11,419 nt of DNA from Methanobacterium sp. UBA279 (GTDB lineage: Archaea > Methanobacteriota > Methanobacteria > Methanobacteriales > Methanobacteriaceae). How positions within the stretch are numbered: position 1 is the first letter of the stretch; every line of letters begins with the position of its first letter. The notes beneath the pieces are model-generated. The model was not told where the DNA came from, ran no database searches, and saw nothing but the letters and a program-made list of their open reading frames with translations. Positions 1 through 6,978 of the stretch are shown piece by piece. The DNA lies in contig DAQK01000025.1 of assembly GCA_002502855.1 (NCBI GenBank), positions 1-11,419 on the forward strand, in the 5' to 3' direction. A program made the position numbers and the translations under genes.

Positions 1-128
1 ATACTTAACCTTACGAACTACTGATTATTAAATAAATGATATTCCGCTTTTTTAAATGAACAGGTGCATATTTTTTTATTTTATTAAAACCAACAATAAA
101 AATAGGGAAAAAACTAGAAGGTTGGATA
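1..128. other. AT-rich leading spacer, no gene seen
   Basis: No reading frame or RNA gene is recognisable. A T-run near 69-75 could end transcription of a gene lying to the left, and a TTTATTTTA-like box near 73-83 could serve as promoter of the following glycosylase remnant. Both readings are weak because the stretch is uniformly AT-rich. Confidence 0.4.
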
Positions 129-696
129 ATGAAAATACGCTGCCCCTGGGCTAACGATAATAAATTACTCACCGATTATCATGATAAGGAATGGGGAGTT
201 CCAATACACGATGATCGGCTTCTTTTCGAGTTCCATATACTGGAAGGTGCACAGGCCGGTTTAAGCTGGAACCTCATACTCCAAAGAAGGGATAGCTATC
301 GTGAGGCTTTTGATAATTTCCAGATAGATAAAGTGGCCGCTTATAGTGAGGAAAAAATTGAGGAACTGGGGGGGAGTAATCCCGGCATAATCCGTAACCG
401 CCTTAAGATCCGCTCCACCATAACCAATGCCATTGCTGTTCAGGACATCCAGGAGGAATATGGGAGTTTCGATTCGTACATCTTGGTGTTCGTGGACCAC
501 CAGACCATCTAAAACAGGTGGAAAACAATGGCTGAAATACCTCCATCAACTCCCCAATCAGAGAAGATGAGTAAACATCTTAAAAAGAGGGGATTTAAGT
601 TTGTAGGACCTACCATCTGCTACGGCTTTATGCAGGCGGTGGGGTATGGTTAACGACCATCTGGTGGATTGTTTTCGGTATGATGAGCTTAAATGA
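129..696 (+). pseudogene. tag: DNA-3-methyladenine glycosylase I (Tag), disrupted by a stop and a frameshift
   Basis: Tag excises 3-methyladenine from alkylated DNA. The intact first part (127 codons) begins MKIRCPWA and carries YHDKEWG and LEGAQAGLSW. By family knowledge this supplies two zinc ligands (Cys5, His18) and the base-pocket residues Glu39 and Trp47. PGIIRNRLKI and FVDHQTI follow. TAA at 510-512 sits where the family continues with a residue such as Gln. The same frame then keeps good Tag sequence (NRWKTMAEIPPSTPQSEKMS, later TICYGFMQAVG). One extra G in the run at 641-644 shifts the frame. Deleting it gives MVNDHLVDCFRYDELK ending at TGA 694-696, which contains the distal zinc ligands of the HxxxC motif. 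The rest is well preserved, so the damage is recent or a sequencing error. TAA is not the pyrrolysine codon, so readthrough is not expected. The likely first product lacks two zinc ligands and should be inactive. Confidence 0.9.
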
Positions 697-736
697 ATAT
701 AATAACTCTAATCAATAAATTCAAGGATTAAATGAA

Positions 737-1186
737 ATGTTCGGCCTAACCAAACGTCAATTCCTGAAAAAGAGCAAGAAAGCTCTGCAAGAGACGGGAG
801 CCCAAATACTATCCTATAGAAGATTGATGAACCTGGAAGATGAAGGGGAAATCAGTCTCCTGGAAGCCCAGCGAAGTTTGGATCGTCTGCGGAATGAGGT
901 GGAAGATACCTTCTCCCGTTTTGAAAAATTTAATCCACCTTCTGAGTGTTTAGGGCTGAAACAAATGATCATAAAAGCTTTGATCATATTCCATGAATCA
1001 CTGGTGACCTACTCTGAATCCTTGTTGGCCAGTGAGTCAGACTTAAAGGAAAAGTTACAGAAAAGGTCTGATGAAGAGTTACTGAAATATAAAGAATTAT
1101 CTCTCTCCTTAAGCTGGGAAGTTGATGCGAGTCCAGAAGAAATAATCATATCGGTCGAACAAGATGAAAAAACATTTCCAATTTAA
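737..1186 (+). CDS. Hypothetical protein, charged and helical, 149 residues
   Basis: I do not recognise a family. The protein is rich in Lys, Glu, Leu and Ser and looks almost entirely alpha-helical, with heptad-like stretches near residues 30-65 and 95-125 that could form a coiled coil. There is no signal peptide, membrane segment or cysteine pair. The start at 737 is preferred over the ATG at 732, which reaches a stop within six codons. AAGGATT at 723-729 is a plausible ribosome binding site. Its last 23 bases overlap the start of the downstream OGG-type glycosylase in another frame, so the two are probably translationally coupled. The position between two base-excision glycosylases suggests, but does not show, a link to DNA repair. 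Confidence 0.8.
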   Translation: MFGLTKRQFLKKSKKALQETGAQILSYRRLMNLEDEGEISLLEAQRSLDRLRNEVEDTFSRFEKFNPPSECLGLKQMIIKALIIFHESLVTYSESLLASESDLKEKLQKRSDEELLKYKELSLSLSWEVDASPEEIIISVEQDEKTFPI

Positions 1187-2147
1187 TAACAACGATTTTA
1201 AAGGTCCTGTAAACCTTCCATTAACCATGGGTAGTGGCCAGACATCACAGCCGGCCTGGTTAGAACAGGACGGTTATTTCCAGGAAGTAATCTTGGTGGA
1301 AGACGAACCCTGTTTGGTTAAGATAAAATGTGAATCTAAGGATGTGGAAGGTTCCCTTGATGTGGAAGTTGAATCTCCACAAGAAATTCAGTTAAAAGTT
1401 ATCCAAAATGAAATAAAGGACATCTTTGGACTTAACGATGACTTAAACAGATTATACGAATTTTTAAAGGAAGACCCCAAATTAAGTCCCACAGTCGAGT
1501 TTTGTAGGGGTTTAAGGATATTTAAAGCCCACAACCCATTTGAATGTGTAATATCATCCATCACATCTGCCAATAATTCCATAATCCGGTGGAATAGATC
1601 TATAAGGCAGATTAAAAAGAAATGGGGGGACCAGTACCAGTTCTCCTCGGGTAGTTTTTACACTTTCCCAAGTCCACAGGACATCCTCAATGTACCGGAA
1701 CATGAACTGGAAGAGTTAGAACTCTGTGGTGGTGAAAAGGATCTGGATGAGTGTATCGATAACCTCAAAGCCTGCGGAGTGGGATACAGGAGCAGCTATA
1801 TCAAGCAGGCCGCCCGGATGATTACTGAAGATCTGGATCTAAATGAGATTGCAAGGATGGACTACGAACAGGCCTTCCAGACACTGCTCCGAATCCCGGG
1901 AGTAGGTCCTAAAGTGGCTGATTGCATCCTTCTCTATGGTTTTGGTAGGGATGAAGCGTTCCCGGTGGATGTGTGGATTTCCAGGATCATCTCCCACCTG
2001 TACTTCCCGGGAGAAAAAATTAAACCAGAAAAAGTCAGAGATTTTAGTAGGGAAAGATTTGGAAAATACGCTGGTTACGTTCAACTTTATCTATTCCATT
2101 ACGCACGTAAATCGGGACTTTTAGATGAATTAGCCCCTCGAAGATAG
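1164..2147 (+). CDS. OGG1/AlkA-family DNA glycosylase (8-oxoguanine DNA glycosylase/AP lyase)
   Basis: Helix-hairpin-helix glycosylase that removes oxidised guanine from DNA and should then cut the abasic site. Residues ~12-75 fit the N-terminal beta domain of OGG1 (LTMGSGQTSQPAW aligns with the LNSGQ-F-W start). Residues ~95-315 are the helical domain with NPFECVISSI, the hairpin RIPGVGPKVADC and FPVDVW. Lys250 matches the Schiff-base lysine of bifunctional enzymes and Asp269 the conserved catalytic aspartate. The lysine argues for OGG activity over monofunctional AlkA activity. Residues ~183-201 hold an acidic insertion with two cysteines just before the conserved ACGVGYR-YI segment. The start at 1164 is kept because a start at Met22 would cut the beta domain, although no clear ribosome binding site precedes it. 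Overlap with the preceding gene fits coupled translation. Substrate preference is inferred from family. Confidence 0.88.
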   Translation: MKKHFQFNNNDFKGPVNLPLTMGSGQTSQPAWLEQDGYFQEVILVEDEPCLVKIKCESKDVEGSLDVEVESPQEIQLKVIQNEIKDIFGLNDDLNRLYEFLKEDPKLSPTVEFCRGLRIFKAHNPFECVISSITSANNSIIRWNRSIRQIKKKWGDQYQFSSGSFYTFPSPQDILNVPEHELEELELCGGEKDLDECIDNLKACGVGYRSSYIKQAARMITEDLDLNEIARMDYEQAFQTLLRIPGVGPKVADCILLYGFGRDEAFPVDVWISRIISHLYFPGEKIKPEKVRDFSRERFGKYAGYVQLYLFHYARKSGLLDELAPRR

Positions 2148-2164
2148 TTTCATGATGTGTTTTT

Positions 2165-2824
2165 ATGGGAGAACTTTCCGATACCCTGGATGAATTCCAG
2201 GAAGCATCCGAGAAATATTATCAGAGAATAATGGAGATACTGGAGGATAAATATTGCTGGAAATGTCCCATGCGCACCAACCGTGATGAAACTCTCTGCA
2301 GAGAAGTAGAGGCGTGGATAAAGCTTACAGAAGCTATGGAAAGTGGTGTTAGGGAAAGGTTAAGTGAAGATAATCGTTCCAGGGAGGATATAGAAGTTAT
2401 AACAGCTAAGTTTCTGGAAAAGATTATGAAGTTGGAAAAGAAAATGAAGTCTCCTGAAAAACATGAAGACCACCTTATAATAAAGTTGGAAGAAGACGCA
2501 GAACCCTTTGCCGTATCTGGAGATTTTATTTTCGTGCAAACCTACCCATTAAAGGTTAAAAAAGATGATCTGGTTTTAATGCCCCGGGCTTGCCCCCTGG
2601 CCACTTACTGGTATATAAAAACCACCAAACACTCCACGGTACCCTTCAAAATATTCAAAGTGTCTAAAGTCTTCCAGAAAAAGGGCTGTCGTTATATAGA
2701 AACTGACGAAGGCTTGGTGGTTCCGGTTGCATTCCTAATTGGTGTGGTTAAAAATATTATGGGCAGCCAGGATCTTTCCATGCACCTGGAAAAAAAGAGT
2801 ATAAATTATCGGTTCAACGATTGA
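2165..2824 (+). CDS. Hypothetical protein with CxxC motif and possible S24/S26-like beta domain
   Basis: No family is firmly recognised. Residues 1-100 are helical and highly charged and contain CWKCP with a third cysteine further on (Cys31, Cys34, Cys45), which could bind a metal or form a redox pair. Residues ~102-197 look like a compact beta domain. The order of elements (SGDFIFVQ, then KKDDLVLMPR, then a KIFKVSKVF strand, then a closing LIGVVKNI strand) recalls the LexA/signal-peptidase beta fold. No convincing Ser-Lys catalytic pair is seen, so a non-catalytic relative is the most I would infer. The gene begins 17 bases after the OGG-type glycosylase and is probably cotranscribed with it. 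No strong ribosome binding site is visible. The 3' end overlaps the converging membrane protein gene by 19 bases. Confidence 0.8.
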   Translation: MGELSDTLDEFQEASEKYYQRIMEILEDKYCWKCPMRTNRDETLCREVEAWIKLTEAMESGVRERLSEDNRSREDIEVITAKFLEKIMKLEKKMKSPEKHEDHLIIKLEEDAEPFAVSGDFIFVQTYPLKVKKDDLVLMPRACPLATYWYIKTTKHSTVPFKIFKVSKVFQKKGCRYIETDEGLVVPVAFLIGVVKNIMGSQDLSMHLEKKSINYRFND

Positions 2825-3066
2825 CCAGGCATGTAACTGTAGTAGATGCACAGCCATACTATGAAGAAGATGATCAAGACCAGTCCGTAACGCCTTTCAC
2901 CAATTTTTATTAGGTTAAGTCCTAAAACCAAGGTCGGTACAGCGAATATAAACGCCCATATATGTCCTAGAGTGATTAAATACCACCCTATCAGATAGGT
3001 TACGGCACTTGTAATGTAACTTAGATTGATTAATCTACTGTTTTTTCTTTTAATGTTAGCATCCAT
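2806..3066 (-). CDS. Small integral membrane protein, 86 residues
   Basis: Not recognised as a named family. Three hydrophobic segments are visible at roughly residues 16-35, 37-53 and 60-78, with a basic N-terminus (KRKNSR) and a basic loop (KIGERR) between the second and third segments. By the positive-inside rule this would place the N-terminus in the cytoplasm. The start is well supported: AGGAGAT precedes the ATG on the minus strand (around 3072-3078). Its end overlaps the end of the 219-residue gene on the opposite strand by 19 bases. It diverges from the GAF protein gene, and the AT-rich spacer between them must hold both promoters. Function cannot be inferred. Confidence 0.75.
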   Translation of the reverse strand: MDANIKRKNSRLINLSYITSAVTYLIGWYLITLGHIWAFIFAVPTLVLGLNLIKIGERRYGLVLIIFFIVWLCIYYSYMPGQSLNR

Positions 3067-3071
3067 TGTAA

Positions 3072-3078
3072 ATCTCCT
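3072..3078 (-). promoter_or_regulatory. Ribosome binding site of the small membrane protein
   Basis: Read on the minus strand, AGGAGAT lies five bases before the ATG at 3066 and matches the anti-Shine-Dalgarno sequence of methanogen 16S rRNA well. It fixes the start of this small gene and argues that the ORF is real. Confidence 0.65.
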
Positions 3079-3157
3079 AATTAAAATTTCGAAGAATTAT
3101 ATTGAAGTAATAGTCTCAAAATTTATAATCTTCTTATCTTAAAATTTATTTTACATC

Positions 3158-3163
3158 TATATA
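3158..3163 (+). promoter_or_regulatory. TATA-like box for the GAF-domain gene
   Basis: TATATA lies about 21 bases before the ATG at 3182. Archaeal transcription usually begins some 25 bases after the box centre, which here falls at the start codon. No purine-rich ribosome binding site is present before the ATG. Together this suggests a leaderless mRNA. The alternative box TTTATTTTA near 3145-3153 would leave a leader of only about ten bases. Confidence 0.45.
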
Positions 3164-3181
3164 ACTTATAATAAATAACCA

Positions 3182-3721
3182 ATGAAATTTCTGGAGAAAA
3201 TAGAAATGGATACCAGATCAGAGATTGAAGCATTCAGAAAAAAAGTTTCTTCTGGCGAAGTATCATCCCTTAAAGAGATCTCAGACCTTGTTTTAGATAT
3301 ATCAAAGTGTGTGACCCGGAGTAAACATTGTTATGTTGCCATCGTGGACCCAGAAAATAAAGACAGTGTGGGGATTTCCTTTTCCCATATGACTGGGGAA
3401 TGTGAAGCTTACAGAGAGATGGGTGAGGCCCGGTTTCCAGTTAGAAAAGACGGAACCTATGGTGGACTCCTAGGATACTCCCTGGACACTGGTGAATCGT
3501 TTTATATCAAAGACCCGGAGTCTCATCCTGCATCCCACGGAATCCCCGCTGGACATGTGCATGTGAAACAGTTCCTATCTGTACCGGTGATCAATGGGGG
3601 AGACATACTGGGCCAGATTGTGCTGGGTAATCCGGAAGAGGACTATGATGATTCCCATTTAGAATTAGTTAATGAAATAGCAGGTATATACGGAGAAACT
3701 CTTCAAAAATTGTTATATTAA
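3182..3721 (+). CDS. GAF-domain protein, 179 residues
   Basis: Single-domain GAF protein, presumably a cytoplasmic small-ligand or redox sensor or adaptor. After a helical lead (residues ~1-45), residues ~47-178 form the GAF domain. YVAIVDPENKDSVGISFSH gives the first strands, and the C-terminal half has GHVHVKQFLSVPVINGGDIL, then GQIVLGNPE and a final helix. These features match the FLSVPV/GQI-xx-NP signature of GAF domains in methanogen sensor proteins. There is no kinase, HAMP, PAS or cyclase domain, so its output would have to be a partner protein. Cysteines at residues 43, 50 and 74 could serve sensing, but this is speculation. The gene stands alone between a divergent membrane protein gene and a convergent cyclophilin gene, with a probable leaderless start. 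Confidence 0.85.
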   Translation: MKFLEKIEMDTRSEIEAFRKKVSSGEVSSLKEISDLVLDISKCVTRSKHCYVAIVDPENKDSVGISFSHMTGECEAYREMGEARFPVRKDGTYGGLLGYSLDTGESFYIKDPESHPASHGIPAGHVHVKQFLSVPVINGGDILGQIVLGNPEEDYDDSHLELVNEIAGIYGETLQKLLY

Positions 3722-3727
3722 AATTTT

Positions 3728-3761
3728 CAAGAAAAAAATAAGGTAATGTTAAAAAAAATAA
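3728..3761 (-). terminator. T-rich terminator of the cyclophilin gene
   Basis: Read on the minus strand, runs of eight and seven T follow directly after the cyclophilin stop codon at 3762-3764. Archaeal terminators are typically such T-tracts without an obligatory hairpin. The convergent GAF gene ends within the same spacer. Confidence 0.5.
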
Positions 3762-4187
3762 TCATTCATCACTAACGGTTACCTTAATCATCTTATCGTT
3801 AGCTTCTATTTTATTTACCACATCCATACCCTTAACTACTTTACCGAACACGGTATGCACACCGTCCAGGTGGGGTTGTGGGCTGTGGGTGATGAAGAAC
3901 TGGCTTCCACCTGTGTCCTTACCTGCGTGGGCCATGGATAGGGCTCCGGTACCGTGTTTATGTGGGTTTATTTCACATTTTATGGTGTAACCTGGTCCTC
4001 CTGTTCCATCACCACGGGGACATCCTCCCTGGATAACGAAGTTAGGGATCACCCGGTGGAATGTTAATCCATTATAGAATCCTGAATTGGCCAGTTTCTC
4101 GAAGTTGGCCACTGTATTAGGGGCTTCTTTATCATATAATACTAATTCGATGTTTCCTTTTTCTGTTTCAATTATGGCTTTTTTCAT
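3762..4187 (-). CDS. Peptidyl-prolyl cis-trans isomerase, cyclophilin type
   Basis: Single-domain cytoplasmic cyclophilin of 141 residues that speeds proline isomerisation during protein folding. No signal peptide is present. Signature blocks are FHRVIPNFVIQGG, GTGGPGY, GALSMAHAG, GSQFFIT and PHLDGVHTVFGKV. Arg45, Phe50, Gln53, Phe97 and Leu107 correspond to known active-site positions. His106 replaces the Trp that confers strong cyclosporin binding on human CypA, as in many prokaryotic members, so low drug sensitivity is likely. I start at the ATG at 4187 and not at the upstream GTG at 4199, because GGTGA ends five bases before this ATG and overlaps the upstream candidate. The gene diverges from argD. 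Confidence 0.93.
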   Translation of the reverse strand: MKKAIIETEKGNIELVLYDKEAPNTVANFEKLANSGFYNGLTFHRVIPNFVIQGGCPRGDGTGGPGYTIKCEINPHKHGTGALSMAHAGKDTGGSQFFITHSPQPHLDGVHTVFGKVVKGMDVVNKIEANDKMIKVTVSDE

Positions 4188-4280
4188 CTTTTTCACCACT
4201 AGTTATATTAAATAAATTTTAGTAAAATTAAACTATTGAAGGATTAAGATAATTAAATATTTGCAGTAACGGACTTGGTT

Positions 4281-4286
4281 TTATAT
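4281..4286 (+). promoter_or_regulatory. TATA-like box of argD
   Basis: TTATAT, within GGTTTTATATGGG, stands out from its surroundings. Transcription starting about 25 bases downstream, near 4310, would give an 18-base leader that includes the AGGTGAT ribosome binding site at 4316-4322. Confidence 0.5.
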
Positions 4287-4327
4287 GGGTAAAATCATTT
4301 ACTTTTACTCTTCTAAGGTGATAGATT

Positions 4328-5506
4328 ATGAATACTGAAGAAATAATGGCACTGGACAAGAAATACGTTATGCAAACCTATGGACGGCAGCCATTAGCCC
4401 TCAAAAAGGGTAGTGGGGCTGTTGTCTGGGATGTGGAAGGTAACAGTTACATCGACTGCCTGGCCGGGATCGCTGTAAATAACGTAGGCCACGCCCATCC
4501 CAGAGTAGCAGAGGCAATCGCTGATCAGGCGAAAGAACTCATACACACTTCTAACCTTTATTACACCCAGCAGCAGGTGGAACTGGCTGAGCTGCTGGTG
4601 GGAGTTTCACCACATGACCTGGCATTCTTCTGTAACAGCGGTGCAGAGGCAGTGGAGGGTTCAATAAAGCTCGCCCGGAAATACACTGGTAAAGGTGGAA
4701 TTATCACCATGGAAAACTCTTTCCACGGCCGGACCTTAACCGCGCTTACAGCTACTGGACAAAAAAAGTATCAGAAAGGCTTCGGTCCTCTAACTCCTGG
4801 ATTTACCCATGTCCCCTATGGTGACATAGAGGCTGTACGTAAAGCCGTAACTGATGAAACAGCCGCTGTTCTCGTGGAACCTATACAGGGTGAAGGTGGC
4901 GTAGTTGTACCTCCTGAAGGTTATTTAAAGAGTTTAAAAGAACTCTGTCAGGAAAAGGATATCTTACTTATATTCGATGAGGTGCAGACCGGCTTCGGAC
5001 GGACCGGGGATATGTTCGCTTCACAAACTTTCAACGTAACCCCTGACATCATAGCCCTGGCCAAAGGTATAGCAGGCGGATTCCCTATGGGTGCGGTTAT
5101 AGCCAGTGAAGATGTGGGAAGTGCTTTCCAGCCTGGTGATCATGCTGCCACCTTTGGAGGTGGACCTTTAGCATGTGCGGCTGCAATAGCATCAATAAAG
5201 GTAATTCTTGATGAAGACCTCCTTACCAAATCTAAGGAGAATGGAAATTACTTCCAGTCCAAACTCAACTTCTTAAAGGAGGACCATGGAATAGTTGAGG
5301 ACGTACGTGGATCTGGTTTGATGTTAGGTATGGAACTGGATGTTGAATGCGGAGATATGGTTAACGACATGCGCGAAGAAGGAGTACTCATAAACTGCGC
5401 AGCAGGTAAAGTTCTCCGTTTCGTACCCCCACTGGTTATAGAAAAAGACCAGATCGACACTGTTTCCTGTATATTGGGTGATGTGTTGAAGAAGTACTCT
5501 AATTAA
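4328..5506 (+). CDS. argD: Acetylornithine aminotransferase
   Basis: PLP-dependent class III aminotransferase that exchanges the amino group between N-acetylornithine and 2-oxoglutarate in arginine synthesis. The 392 residues are the usual length. Visible blocks are LAGIAVNNVGHAHP, CNSGAEAVEGSIKLAR (phosphate binding), SFHGRTL, VLVEPIQGEGG, IFDEVQTGFGRTG with Asp217 contacting the PLP ring, and ALAKGIAGGFPMGA with Lys246 as the Schiff-base lysine. ATFGGGPLACAAA and a C-terminal VLRFVPPL complete the fold. The start is secured by AGGTGAT five bases before the ATG. It is followed by lysA and dapF. Bacterial ArgD can also act as N-succinyl-LL-diaminopimelate aminotransferase, but methanogens generally use the LL-diaminopimelate aminotransferase DapL route, so a role in lysine synthesis is only possible. 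Confidence 0.95.
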   Translation: MNTEEIMALDKKYVMQTYGRQPLALKKGSGAVVWDVEGNSYIDCLAGIAVNNVGHAHPRVAEAIADQAKELIHTSNLYYTQQQVELAELLVGVSPHDLAFFCNSGAEAVEGSIKLARKYTGKGGIITMENSFHGRTLTALTATGQKKYQKGFGPLTPGFTHVPYGDIEAVRKAVTDETAAVLVEPIQGEGGVVVPPEGYLKSLKELCQEKDILLIFDEVQTGFGRTGDMFASQTFNVTPDIIALAKGIAGGFPMGAVIASEDVGSAFQPGDHAATFGGGPLACAAAIASIKVILDEDLLTKSKENGNYFQSKLNFLKEDHGIVEDVRGSGLMLGMELDVECGDMVNDMREEGVLINCAAGKVLRFVPPLVIEKDQIDTVSCILGDVLKKYSN

Positions 5507-5515
5507 CCACTTTAA

Positions 5516-5564
5516 TTCTTATTTTCCCTTTTTTAAAAAATTCACTGCTCTTTTTTCTTATTTT
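5516..5564 (+). terminator. T-rich terminator after argD
   Basis: Several T-runs interrupted by C (CCCTTTTTT, CTCTTTTTTCTTATTTT) follow the argD stop within ten bases. This matches the archaeal T-tract type of termination and separates argD from the promoter-like box of lysA. Confidence 0.5.
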
Positions 5565-5602
5565 AAAATTTATGCCAGATAACTTGAATTCTACTGAACA
5601 TT

Positions 5603-5609
5603 TTTATAT
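5603..5609 (+). promoter_or_regulatory. TATA-like box of lysA
   Basis: TTTATAT lies about 53 bases before the lysA start. Initiation near 5632 would produce a short leader that carries the GGAGGA ribosome binding site at 5647-5652. Its presence after a terminator-like tract suggests that lysA-dapF is a transcription unit separate from argD. Confidence 0.5.
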
Positions 5610-5646
5610 TATCAAAACATAATATTGTACGATTATTTATCTTTAC

Positions 5647-5652
5647 GGAGGA
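5647..5652 (+). promoter_or_regulatory. Ribosome binding site deciding the lysA start
   Basis: GGAGGA is followed by two close ATGs, at 5655 and 5659. The first opens a frame of only four sense codons before TAA; the second opens lysA. The spacing to the second ATG (six bases) is normal. The first ATG would be very close (two bases) and is probably a poor start. Confidence 0.6.
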
Positions 5653-5658
5653 TTATGG

Positions 5659-6945
5659 ATGGATTTTAATTTAAAAACAAATGAAAAGGGAAATTTAAGC
5701 ATCGGCGGAGTAGATGCTTTAGAACTTGCAGAGGAGTATGGAATTCCCCTCTACGTGGTTGATGAAGATAGGATAAGGGATAACTATAATAGAATTAACA
5801 CAGCTTTCACAGGCCAGTACAAGGATTTTAAAATATTTTACGCCTGTAAGGCCAACACCAACCTGGCTGTGATGCGCATCCTGGAGGAAGAGGGAAGCAG
5901 TATAGATGCTGTCTCTCCTGGTGAGATATACACATCCCTCCTGGCTGGTTTCAGTCCGGATAGAATACTCTTCACCGGGAACAACACGACCGATGATGAA
6001 CTGAAATTCGCCCTTGAATCAGGTGTGAGGATAAATTTAGACTCCATATCCGCCCTGGAAAGGCTTGCAAAATTACCCGGGGCTGAAGGTAGGGAGATAT
6101 CCTTCAGAGTGAACCCTAAAGTAGGTGCAGGGCACCACGACCACTGCATCACCGGTGGAGATCTGAGTAAATTCGGAGTGATGGAAGAAGAAGCTGTAAA
6201 CGTCTACAGACAGGCTATTGACCTCGGCTTCAAACCAGTGGGGATCCACAGCCATATTGGTTCGGGAATACTCGACCCGGAACCATTTAAACTAGCCGTA
6301 CACACCCTGATGGACACCGCAGGGCACGTGTACCGGGAACTTGGTGTAGAGTTTGATTTCATAGATTTCGGTGGGGGAATGGGGATACCCTACACTCCCC
6401 AGGAATCATTACTGGATATTAACAACTTTGCAGAGGAAATCGTTGGCCTGTTTAAGGAGAAACTGTACCATTACAACATAGGCAACCCCACATTATGCCT
6501 GGAACCCGGACGATACATCGTAGGGGATGCTTCTTACCTTTTAACCAGGGTGAACACCATTAAACATAGTTACCGTAAATTCGCAGGTGTGGATGCTGGA
6601 TTCAACACCCTGCTCAGACCGGCAATGTATGGTTCCTATCACCATATAGTTCGAGCAAACGACCCGCTAGCTGAACCTACCCAGGAAATTGACATCGCAG
6701 GTAACATCTGTGAATCAGGGGACCTCTTCGCCCGGGGCCGGCCAATGCCAGATTTAAAAGAGGGTGACCTTTTAGCCATCCTCAATGCAGGTGCATATGC
6801 GTTTTCCATGTCTTCCCAGTACAACTCCCGCCCCAGGGCAGCTGAAGTCCTGGTGAAAGACGGTGAATCGGACCTGATCCGGGAAAGGGAAACGTTCGCT
6901 GATATATTATCCAAACAAAATCTGCCGGCGAGGCTTTTAAAATAA
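5659..6945 (+). CDS. lysA: Diaminopimelate decarboxylase
   Basis: Final step of lysine synthesis: PLP-dependent decarboxylation of meso-diaminopimelate to L-lysine. The enzyme has the alanine-racemase-like fold-III layout with an N-terminal barrel and a C-terminal beta domain. The PLP lysine is Lys64 in FYACKAN. Other family blocks are VSPGEIYTSLLAGF, FRVNPKVGAGHH, GIHSHIGSG (His199), FIDFGGGMGIPY, LEPGRYIVGDA, and ICESGDLFARG, in which Cys351 is the cysteine contributed across the dimer interface. The end AGAYAFSMSSQYN-RPR is characteristic of LysA. The length of 428 residues is normal. dapF starts about 33 bases after the stop on the same strand, so the last two enzymes of the pathway are probably made from one mRNA. 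Confidence 0.96.
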   Translation: MDFNLKTNEKGNLSIGGVDALELAEEYGIPLYVVDEDRIRDNYNRINTAFTGQYKDFKIFYACKANTNLAVMRILEEEGSSIDAVSPGEIYTSLLAGFSPDRILFTGNNTTDDELKFALESGVRINLDSISALERLAKLPGAEGREISFRVNPKVGAGHHDHCITGGDLSKFGVMEEEAVNVYRQAIDLGFKPVGIHSHIGSGILDPEPFKLAVHTLMDTAGHVYRELGVEFDFIDFGGGMGIPYTPQESLLDINNFAEEIVGLFKEKLYHYNIGNPTLCLEPGRYIVGDASYLLTRVNTIKHSYRKFAGVDAGFNTLLRPAMYGSYHHIVRANDPLAEPTQEIDIAGNICESGDLFARGRPMPDLKEGDLLAILNAGAYAFSMSSQYNSRPRAAEVLVKDGESDLIRERETFADILSKQNLPARLLK

Positions 6946-6978
6946 CCTGAGTATTAAAATCATAAGAGCTTGATCAAC

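Noticed and set aside
510..653. Stop-codon readthrough or recoding in tag
   Set aside because: The stop is TAA, not the UAG used for pyrrolysine, and readthrough would still end at TAA 651-653 because of the extra G; a pseudogene or sequencing error explains both lesions.
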